A stretch of 6,294 bases of DNA from Sediminibacterium ginsengisoli (lineage in GTDB: Bacteria; Bacteroidota; Bacteroidia; Chitinophagales; Chitinophagaceae). Positions 1 to 5,659 of this stretch are shown here, piece by piece (the first letter of the stretch is position 1; every line of letters starts with the position of its first letter). Under the pieces are notes generated by a model, which saw only the letters and a list, made by a program, of their open reading frames with translations, searched no databases and had not been told where the DNA came from. The stretch covers positions 1-6,294 of the forward strand of contig CALPSK010000057.1 of NCBI GenBank assembly GCA_943326215.1. The letters run 5' to 3'. A program made the position numbers and the translations under genes.

Positions 1-846
1 CAACAAGGCAAATTAAATTTAATGGCCTTATTAAACTTAGATGCTTCTCAAAATTTTGAAATTGTATCACAACCCGTTGATCAAATTAAATTACAATCTT
101 TTGCCGATTTGCAACCTGATTATGTATTTAATTATGCCTCTCAAAACTTGCCTAACGTTAAAGCAGCTTCTTTAAGAGTGAAGGCAGCGCAAAAAAATAC
201 TTTAGTAGCTAAGGCAAGCTTTTATCCAACCATTAGTTTTGGATACAACTTAACTTCTAACTTCTCTAATCAGTTCAATTATATTAGTGGTTTTCAGGCA
301 AATGGTTTTAGCACGCCAAACGCGGCTTCGCCCTTTGTAACTGTGAATAGCGCCAAGTATTATGTTCAATCGCCCATATTTACGCCTGTTACTTCAACAA
401 GAAATTGGAGCTCTGTATGGAATGGTTGGAGAACACAGGTAGATAACAACTTTGGTCAAAACGTTGGCTTACAAATGTCCATTCCTATTTTCAATGGTAA
501 TCAAGCTAAAATTGCCTACAAGCAATCTAAATTGAATTTGCAAAGTGTAACCTTACAAGAAGAGAATACACAACGTAAATTAAAGCAAGATATTTATGCA
601 GCCTACACCAATGCAGTGGTTGCTTTCAATAAATTAAATGCTACTCAAAAAGCATTGAACGCTGCTGAAAAAACTTACCAATTTGCTAGTAAAAGGTATG
701 AGTTAGGTTTATTAGGCACGATAGAATTATTAAACAATCAAAATAACTACCTAAGAGCTAAAGTTAATTTTAAGACTGCTCAATACGAGTATGTATTTAG
801 AATTAAATTATTAGAGTTTTATAAAGGGGAAGCATTAACATTATAA
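1..846 (+). CDS. TolC family outer-membrane efflux protein, C-terminal part (5' end cut by window edge)
   Basis: This is the outer-membrane channel of a tripartite export pump. The reading frame is open from base 1; the first in-frame ATG (22) is internal, because the codons before it already continue a typical TolC helix. About 281 residues are visible, roughly the last 60% of a usual 440-500 residue protein, so the signal peptide and first repeat half are missing. Counting from the ATG at 22, residues 34-65 form an alpha-helical barrel segment rich in Ala, Lys and Gln, followed by the strand motif ASFYPTISFGYN (65-76). A long Asn/Ser/Tyr-rich stretch (77-146) is probably the surface hairpin. 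Then come the second strand motif LQMSIPIFNGN (150-160) and a long heptad-like helix with KRYELGLLGTIELLNNQNN (224-242). This duplicated helix-strand order is the family hallmark. The adaptor gene follows after 32 bp, so the two are probably one operon. The substrate cannot be inferred. Confidence 0.93.
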   Translation, partial: QQGKLNLMALLNLDASQNFEIVSQPVDQIKLQSFADLQPDYVFNYASQNLPNVKAASLRVKAAQKNTLVAKASFYPTISFGYNLTSNFSNQFNYISGFQANGFSTPNAASPFVTVNSAKYYVQSPIFTPVTSTRNWSSVWNGWRTQVDNNFGQNVGLQMSIPIFNGNQAKIAYKQSKLNLQSVTLQEENTQRKLKQDIYAAYTNAVVAFNKLNATQKALNAAEKTYQFASKRYELGLLGTIELLNNQNNYLRAKVNFKTAQYEYVFRIKLLEFYKGEALTL

Positions 847-878
847 TAAGAAAAAATAAGCAGTAAAAAATAAATACA

Positions 879-2237
879 ATGAATAAGAAATTAATTTGGA
901 TAAGCGTTGCAGTAGTAGCCGTTATAGTGCTTTTGGTAGGGCTTAAAAAAGCAGGCGTGATTGGCAAGGTAGATGGTACTGAAGTGACTACTGAAAAAGT
1001 ACAACTAAGAACTATTACCGAGTCGGTGAATGCAAGTGGTAAAGTATATCCTGAAGTGGAAGTAAAAGTAAGTCCAGATATCTCTGGTGAGATTGTAAAC
1101 TTATTTGTGGAAGAGGGAGATAAAGTAACTAAAGGACAAGTATTGGCTAAAATTTATGCCGATATTTATTCTTCTCAAAGAGATCAGGTGACAGCTAGTG
1201 TAAATCAAGTAAAAGCACAATACGAGAACGTAAAAGCGGCATTAAGTGGTTTGAAAACTGCTTATGATAATACCAAAGCAACTAACGAGCGTTTTAAAAA
1301 ATTATTTGCAGACAAGATTGTTTCAAGATCTGAATACGAGCAAACTGAACAAGCTTTTCGTACTGCAGAGTCTTCTTATAATTCAGCAAAAGAATCTATT
1401 AAAAGTGGAGAAGCGCAAATTCAAGGTGTAAGAGCGCAATTGGCAAGAGCTGAAAAAGATTTAGCCCGTACTATTATTACTTGTCCAATGGACGGTATTA
1501 TTAGTTTAATGAACGTTAAGAAAGGGGAGCGTGTGGTAGGAACTGCTCAAATGACGGGTACTGAGATGATGCGTGTAGCCGATATGAAAAGTATTGAGGT
1601 AAGAGTAGATGTAGGAGAGAATGATATTACAAAAGTTAAATTAGGTGATACTGCTTTAGTAGAAGTAGATGCTTATAATAATAGAAAGTTTAAAGGCATT
1701 GTTTATAAAATTGCCAACCCGATTACTTCTACTGCTAACACTTCTGCTTCTTCTGCAGAAGTAGCAAATTATAAAGTACATATTAGATTATTAACTGAAA
1801 GCTATACAGACTTAGTAAAAGACAATAATATTTTTCCTTTCAGACCAGGTATGACAGCAAGCGCTGATATTCAAACCAAATCAAAACTGAATGTGGTGAC
1901 TGTTCCATTGAATGCAGTTACGACTAGAGATAAAGACGGTGAAGGAAAAGATACAAAAGTAGGTTCTGGCAAGTCAGATGAAAAACCTGCTGACAATGCG
2001 AATACTTCGAAAGAAGAAGAATTATCGGAAGTAGTATTTGTTTTAGGCAAGGATAATAAAGTGAAAATGGTGAAAGTGAAAACCGATATTCAAGACCTAA
2101 ACTATATTGAGATCATTGGATTGAAAGTGGGAGATGAAGTGATTACAGGACCTTATAGTACTGTAAGCAAGACTTTGAAAGAAGGAACCCTTGTAAAAGT
2201 GGTCACTAAGGAGAAGCTTTTTGAAGAAAAGAAATAA
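879..2237 (+). CDS. Periplasmic adaptor (membrane fusion) subunit of a tripartite efflux pump, MacA/HlyD-like
   Basis: This 452-residue protein should bridge an inner-membrane transporter to the TolC-type channel encoded just upstream. Residues 1-4 are basic, and residues 5-22 form one hydrophobic anchor with no lipobox cysteine, so it is an inner-membrane-anchored protein with a periplasmic body. The first lipoyl half follows (about 60-92, SPDISGEIVNLFVEEGDKV with KGQVLAKI), then an alpha-helical hairpin (about 97-195). The returning lipoyl half (TIITCPMDGIISLMNVKKGE, 198-217) is followed by the beta-barrel domain (237-335) and a membrane-proximal domain (from 338). A Lys/Asp/Glu/Ser-rich linker at about 349-382 interrupts the last domain. 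The lipoyl halves resemble adaptors that work with MacB-type ABC permeases, but annotation pipelines often call such proteins RND adaptors, so the partner class is unsettled. The start has no Shine-Dalgarno; it is chosen because the anchor begins there. A terminator follows directly, so no transporter gene is co-transcribed downstream. Confidence 0.92.
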   Translation: MNKKLIWISVAVVAVIVLLVGLKKAGVIGKVDGTEVTTEKVQLRTITESVNASGKVYPEVEVKVSPDISGEIVNLFVEEGDKVTKGQVLAKIYADIYSSQRDQVTASVNQVKAQYENVKAALSGLKTAYDNTKATNERFKKLFADKIVSRSEYEQTEQAFRTAESSYNSAKESIKSGEAQIQGVRAQLARAEKDLARTIITCPMDGIISLMNVKKGERVVGTAQMTGTEMMRVADMKSIEVRVDVGENDITKVKLGDTALVEVDAYNNRKFKGIVYKIANPITSTANTSASSAEVANYKVHIRLLTESYTDLVKDNNIFPFRPGMTASADIQTKSKLNVVTVPLNAVTTRDKDGEGKDTKVGSGKSDEKPADNANTSKEEELSEVVFVLGKDNKVKMVKVKTDIQDLNYIEIIGLKVGDEVITGPYSTVSKTLKEGTLVKVVTKEKLFEEKK

Positions 2238-2266
2238 GAAGCTAGAAAGCTTTAGCTAAATATTGT

Positions 2267-2310
2267 AAAAGGGGTGCATTTCAAAAATGCACCCCTTTTT
2301 TATTTCTTTC
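2267..2310 (+). terminator. Strong intrinsic (Rho-independent) terminator of the TolC-adaptor operon
   Basis: A perfect 15-bp inverted repeat (2267-2281 with 2285-2299) leaves a 3-base CAA loop. The core of the stem is GGGGTGCAT paired with ATGCACCCC, flanked by A-T pairs, and a T-rich tract (2296-2310) follows. It begins 29 bp after the adaptor stop codon and ends 13 bp before the gpsA ATG, so it separates the efflux unit from gpsA. The stem is nearly symmetrical, with an A-run on the left arm and a T-run on the right, but no converging gene lies here to use it from the other side. Confidence 0.93.
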
Positions 2311-2311
2311 G

Positions 2312-2319
2312 TATGTTTG
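2312..2319 (+). promoter_or_regulatory. Putative Bacteroidota -7 promoter element (TATGTTTG) for gpsA
   Basis: TATGTTTG matches the Bacteroidota primary-sigma -7 consensus TAnnTTTG exactly. It ends 4 bases before the gpsA ATG at 2324, which would place the transcription start at or next to the start codon. No clear TTG-type -33 element is present; that position falls inside the terminator's right arm. The match and position are seen directly; promoter activity is inferred. Confidence 0.5.
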
Positions 2320-2323
2320 TACT

Positions 2324-3337
2324 ATGGAAAACAATCGTATAGGTATAATTGGTAGTGGAAGTTGGGCTACCGCTATTGCTAAAATTGTTACAGATAACAA
2401 CCATCCCATTACTTGGTGGGTGCGTCAGCAATCTAATATTGACTACTTTACAAAAAGGCATCATAACCCACATTATTTAAGAAACACGTATTTCGATATT
2501 GCTAAAATTAATTTTACCGCTAGTGTTCAGACCTTAGTGGATGAGTCTGATATTATCATTATAGCAGTGCCATCTATACATATTGAGGCAGCCTTGAAAG
2601 GTCTTGAACCAGGCGCTTTACAAAATAAAAAAATAATTTCTGCAGTCAAAGGTGTAATTCCAAAGTATAATATTTTATTGAATGATTATTTAGCTACCAC
2701 GTTTAATTTTTCTTTAGATAATTATTTTACTTTACTAGGCCCTAGTCATGCAGAAGAAGTAGCGGCGGAACAACTTTCTTATTTAACTTTCTCAGGGTTA
2801 GATACAAAGCAAACAGAACATATTGCTTCTTACTTTGCCACCGAATACATTAACACAAGAATTAATAATGATGTTTTAGGAGTGCAATATGCGGCAGTGG
2901 CCAAAAATATATATGCATTAGGTGCGGGTATTGCCCATGGTTTAGAATACGGAGATAATTTTTTAAGTGTATTTATTGCCAATGCCGCGAATGAAATGGA
3001 TTGTTTATTATCGGCCATTATGAAATCTACAAATCATAAGGGAGAAGCCACTAATCATACTGCATCGGTTTATTTAGGAGACTTGCTAGTGACTTGTTAT
3101 TCTTTACACAGTAGAAATAGAACTTTTGGAAATATGATTGGTAAAGGCTACTCTGTGCGTGCTGCTGAATTAGAATTAAACATGGTGGCGGAAGGGTATA
3201 ATGCAAGTAAGTGTATTATGGCAATGAATAATACAATTCAAGTAGAATTACCTATTATAAAAGCAGTTTATCAAATTTTATGGGAAGGCCATGACCCAGC
3301 TGCTAGTTTCAAAGAGATTGAAAAAATATTGGTCTAA
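2324..3337 (+). CDS. gpsA: Glycerol-3-phosphate dehydrogenase [NAD(P)+], GpsA
   Basis: This cytoplasmic enzyme reduces dihydroxyacetone phosphate to sn-glycerol-3-phosphate, the backbone for phospholipid synthesis. The 337-residue length is normal for the family. The Rossmann nucleotide-binding motif GIIGSGSWATA is at residues 7-17, and the AVPS segment (81-84) ends the next conserved strand. GPSHAEEV (139-146) is the family's GPS/T-x-A-x-E motif. Lys194 in AAVAKNIYALGAG is the likely catalytic lysine, GDN is at 210-212, the second active-site motif YLGDLLVTCYS with Asp253 is at 250-260, and SRNRTFGNMIGKG spans 263-275. Asn220 stands where many bacterial GpsA proteins have Arg in the TRGLAEM motif. 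The ATG at 2324 is the only plausible start, since the dinucleotide motif begins six residues later and the next Met is at residue 225. The gene stands alone between a terminator upstream and convergent hemW downstream. Confidence 0.97.
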   Translation: MENNRIGIIGSGSWATAIAKIVTDNNHPITWWVRQQSNIDYFTKRHHNPHYLRNTYFDIAKINFTASVQTLVDESDIIIIAVPSIHIEAALKGLEPGALQNKKIISAVKGVIPKYNILLNDYLATTFNFSLDNYFTLLGPSHAEEVAAEQLSYLTFSGLDTKQTEHIASYFATEYINTRINNDVLGVQYAAVAKNIYALGAGIAHGLEYGDNFLSVFIANAANEMDCLLSAIMKSTNHKGEATNHTASVYLGDLLVTCYSLHSRNRTFGNMIGKGYSVRAAELELNMVAEGYNASKCIMAMNNTIQVELPIIKAVYQILWEGHDPAASFKEIEKILV

Positions 3338-3419
3338 TCTGGTCTTGTCTAGATTGGTAATTTTTCAAGTATATATCTAGTAAGGGTTTTGTATTGTTTT
3401 AGATATTTATGCAGTTACC

Positions 3420-4550
3420 CTAATTATTTATAGAGAAAAAATCACTGGCAATCCCGTCCGCAAAAAACTTGGCTTCTTTGGTAAGTGCAAATCCAGTAAC
3501 TGTAGCTGCAATTTGGTTCAGTGCTAAATACTTTGGAACAATGGATAAAACCGATGCTAAGTATTTATCTCCAAAAACATTTTTTATATAATCGGTAGAA
3601 AAGCCTTCGCTTTTTCTAAGGGCAATCATCATATACTCATTAAACTTTTGATCAAGACTTAGGTTTTCTAGTTCATAAGGAACTAACTTATTTTTAATGG
3701 ATTGAAAATAGAGTTGATTATTGGCAATATTCCATTGTCTTTGATTTCCATTGTAAGAATGTGCGGCGGGTCCTAAACCTAAATAAGGAACTTGATTCCA
3801 ATAATTACTATTGTGTTTGCTTTTGCAATTCGGCATCGCAAAATTAGATATTTCATAGTGCTCAAACCCAGCGGCGCTTAATGCATTTACAATAATTTCA
3901 AATTGCCTTGCTTGCTTAGCGCTATCAATGGCTTCTATTTCTTTTTTGGCAATCATTGAATGTAAAGCTGTTTTCTCTTCCACTGTCAAAGCATAACAAG
4001 AAATATGGTTTATATTATACTGAATAAGCGTTTTAATATCGGCCATCAATTCTTCATCGCTTAAATGAGGTGTGCCATAAATTAAATCGGCACTAATTTC
4101 TTTAAAGCCAGCGGCCTGTACCATTTTTATGGCTGCATGCGATTGTTCCACAGTATGTGCTCTATTCATCCATGCAAGAGAGGCTGCTTGAAAACTTTGA
4201 ATACCTATGCTAAGTCTATTCACGCCTAAGGCTAGCCAATCGGAAGCAAGCTGCTCATTGATATCATCAGGATTGGCCTCAATGGTAAACTCAAAATGGG
4301 GGGCTAAATCAAAATTAGCTTGAATAGCTTCTATAATCATTGCTAATTCCCCTTTCTTTAATAAAGAGGGAGTGCCTCCACCAAAGTAGAGCGTTTCAAT
4401 AGGTGCCGTAAGATAATTTTTTTGAAGCTTTATTTCTTCTACAAGGGAATGGGTAAATTCTTGAATGTACTGGGTTTGAGTAGAGAAATGGAAATTGCAA
4501 TAATGGCAAGCTTTTTTGCAAAAAGGAATATGAATATAGATGCCTGCCAT
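3420..4550 (-). CDS. hemW: Radical SAM heme chaperone HemW (formerly annotated as HemN-like coproporphyrinogen oxidase)
   Basis: HemW binds heme and is thought to pass it to membrane hemoproteins such as respiratory-chain components. This 376-residue cytoplasmic protein opens with HIPFCKKACHYCNFHF, whose Cys11, Cys15 and Cys18 form the CxxxCxxC ligand set for a [4Fe-4S] cluster. The position that is the fourth Cys in true HemN oxidases is Phe20, and the long HemN N-terminal extension is absent; both features point to HemW rather than HemN. The SAM-binding GGGTP motif is at 57-61. Further family motifs are EANPDD (91-96), RLSIGIQSF (112-120), DLIYGTP (155-161), YEISNFA (232-238), HNSNYW (246-251) and GLGPAAHSY (258-266). 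The C-terminal HemW domain ends in FFADGIASDFF. The ATG at 4550 lies eight residues before the Cys motif, as is usual. It is divergent from DUF4271-hemD and convergent with gpsA. Confidence 0.96.
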   Translation of the reverse strand: MAGIYIHIPFCKKACHYCNFHFSTQTQYIQEFTHSLVEEIKLQKNYLTAPIETLYFGGGTPSLLKKGELAMIIEAIQANFDLAPHFEFTIEANPDDINEQLASDWLALGVNRLSIGIQSFQAASLAWMNRAHTVEQSHAAIKMVQAAGFKEISADLIYGTPHLSDEELMADIKTLIQYNINHISCYALTVEEKTALHSMIAKKEIEAIDSAKQARQFEIIVNALSAAGFEHYEISNFAMPNCKSKHNSNYWNQVPYLGLGPAAHSYNGNQRQWNIANNQLYFQSIKNKLVPYELENLSLDQKFNEYMMIALRKSEGFSTDYIKNVFGDKYLASVLSIVPKYLALNQIAATVTGFALTKEAKFFADGIASDFFSINN

Positions 4551-4566
4551 AAAAAGAGTTAAAGAA

Positions 4567-4574
4567 CAAAGCTA
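4567..4574 (-). promoter_or_regulatory. Putative Bacteroidota -7 promoter element (TAGCTTTG, minus strand) for hemW
   Basis: On the minus strand this reads TAGCTTTG, an exact TAnnTTTG match, with 16 bases between it and the hemW ATG. That would give a short leader of about a dozen bases. No clear -33 TTG is visible at the usual spacing. Activity is inferred from the motif and its position. Confidence 0.5.
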
Positions 4575-4590
4575 ACTATTAGTTACTAAT
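4573..4590. repeat. Two overlapping perfect inverted repeats in the divergent hemW / DUF4271 control region
   Basis: TAACTA-T-TAGTTA (4573-4585) and ATTAGT-T-ACTAAT (4578-4590) are each perfect 6-bp inverted repeats with a single-base centre, and they overlap by 8 bases. They lie between the two outward-facing -7 elements; the first touches the upstream edge of the hemW element, and the second sits where the -33 region of the DUF4271 promoter is expected. This is the right place for a shared operator, but the sequence is AT-rich, so chance palindromes are possible and no known regulator site is recognised. Confidence 0.35.
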
Positions 4591-4606
4591 TATGCATCAG
4601 GATACT

Positions 4607-4614
4607 TATTTTTG
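4607..4614 (+). promoter_or_regulatory. Putative Bacteroidota -7 promoter element (TATTTTTG) for DUF4271-hemD
   Basis: TATTTTTG matches TAnnTTTG exactly and ends 6 bases before the ATG at 4621, so transcription would begin within a few bases of the start codon. The -33 position has only a weak TTAC. Activity is inferred from the motif and its position. Confidence 0.5.
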
Positions 4615-4620
4615 CAGTAG

Positions 4621-5652
4621 ATGATTTTAAATCTCCATAAAGCTTTTTTTATACTAGGCTGTATATTTCTAGGTGCTATGCTACCTCTAAATACCTATGC
4701 GCAAAAGCCCACTACTTTATCAGTCAAAGATACCAGTGAATTAGTCGCGGACTCCTTGGTTAAAAAGGATACTTTAATGATAAAACATATTCTGGTTTTG
4801 CCCAGCACTTATCAAAAAGCCGATGCTTGGTTTATGCAAGAGCAGTTAGAATTAAAAAAAGATAGCTTGGTGGATTATGTAAAATCTTATAAAGCCTATT
4901 ATAGTAATAAGAAAAATGCATTTAAGTTATATAATCAAAATTCATTAACGAATAAGGGCACACAAATTATTTATAAAATTGAACAGCGTTATGCAGTTTC
5001 AGATAAAGACTGGTTATTTTATTTAATTGTGGGTATTATATTTATTTATGGTTTTGTAAATAATATGTATCCGCAGTATTTTCAAAAATTATTCAGTCAA
5101 TTTAGTCAGTCCTCCATGCGCATGATGCAAAATAGAGAACAGCTATTAAATAATAGTGTTGCTTCTTTATTATTGAACCTCTGTTTTATTTTAAGTTTTT
5201 CTTTAATGGTATCCTTGCTAATTTATAACCGACATTTATTACCCATTTCTTTTTGGCTTGTGTACTTCTATATTTGTCTTTTTTTTACTAGCCTATACCT
5301 TGGAAAATATATCTGTTTAGAAATAGCGGGCGCTATATTTAGTACGAAGGAATTAGTAAAGACCTATGTATTCGTGGTATTCATGATAAACAAAGTACTT
5401 GGCATATTGCTCTTGCCCTTTATTCTCATTTTAGCATTCGCTAAGCCTATTTATTTCCCAGCGGCTATTATAGGGGCTGGAGGCCTTTCAGTGCTGCTTT
5501 TCTTGTATCGTTATTTGTTTTCACTTACCTCTGTAAGAAACAAATTACATATATCTTCCTTTCATTTTTTTCTTTACCTTTGTGCATTCGAAATACTGCC
5601 TATTTTAATCTTGTATAAACTGGTGGTGCAGTATTTTGGCGGAACGTATTAA
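4621..5652 (+). CDS. DUF4271 domain-containing integral membrane protein
   Basis: This is a 343-residue membrane protein of a Bacteroidota-specific family with no established function. Residues 1-27 look like a signal peptide (Lys7, hydrophobic core 8-23, likely cleavage after TYA at 25-27). A polar region (28-128) rich in Lys, Asp and Tyr follows, probably exported. About six membrane segments come next: roughly 131-148, 181-202, 209-233, 247-274, 278-300 and 313-336. The last contains HFFLYLCAFEILPILILYK (315-333), whose LYLC-x-x-E-ILP core is the recognisable DUF4271 signature; a charged Glu324 inside the last helix is notable. The start is fixed, since an in-frame TAG immediately precedes the ATG and the next Met (20) would destroy the signal peptide. 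hemD begins 7 bases after the stop, so the two are almost certainly co-transcribed; the pairing recurs in this phylum as far as I recall. A link to heme or membrane hemoproteins is only a guess from context. Confidence 0.87.
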   Translation: MILNLHKAFFILGCIFLGAMLPLNTYAQKPTTLSVKDTSELVADSLVKKDTLMIKHILVLPSTYQKADAWFMQEQLELKKDSLVDYVKSYKAYYSNKKNAFKLYNQNSLTNKGTQIIYKIEQRYAVSDKDWLFYLIVGIIFIYGFVNNMYPQYFQKLFSQFSQSSMRMMQNREQLLNNSVASLLLNLCFILSFSLMVSLLIYNRHLLPISFWLVYFYICLFFTSLYLGKYICLEIAGAIFSTKELVKTYVFVVFMINKVLGILLLPFILILAFAKPIYFPAAIIGAGGLSVLLFLYRYLFSLTSVRNKLHISSFHFFLYLCAFEILPILILYKLVVQYFGGTY

Positions 5653-5659
5653 AAGCTGA

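Noticed and set aside
22..24. ATG at 22 as the true start of the TolC-family gene
   Set aside because: The frame is open to base 1, a complete protein would lack a signal peptide and the first repeat half, and the residues before this Met continue the family's helix; the gene is cut by the window edge.
2241..2256. Small hairpin GCTAG...TTAGC just after the adaptor stop codon
   Set aside because: It is only about 6 pairs including a G-T pair and has no T tract; the strong terminator 11 bases later explains transcription ending.
2313..2342. Nine-codon frame starting at the ATG inside the gpsA -7 element
   Set aside because: It overlaps the promoter element and the gpsA start, is out of frame, and would not be transcribed in full if the promoter call is right; it is a chance frame.
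2830..3018. 62-codon open frame on the minus strand inside gpsA
   Set aside because: It lies wholly within the conserved catalytic part of gpsA, which covers Lys194 and GDN in the other strand's frame, and its translation shows no recognisable domain; it is a shadow frame.
3338..3419. Possible shared terminator between convergent gpsA and hemW
   Set aside because: Only short competing AT-rich repeats are present (AATCT/AGATT 3336-3340 with 3351-3355; CTAGAT/ATCTAG 3349-3354 with 3375-3380; ATATCT/AGATAT 3373-3378 with 3401-3406). None has a GC-rich stem followed by a T tract, so no terminator is called. Nothing else is seen in this 82-bp gap.
4651..4662. Possible lipoprotein signal at Cys14 of the DUF4271 protein (ILGC)
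   Set aside because: Leu at -2 fits the lipobox poorly, the hydrophobic stretch continues past the Cys, and a standard signal peptidase I site (TYA before Gln28) fits better.
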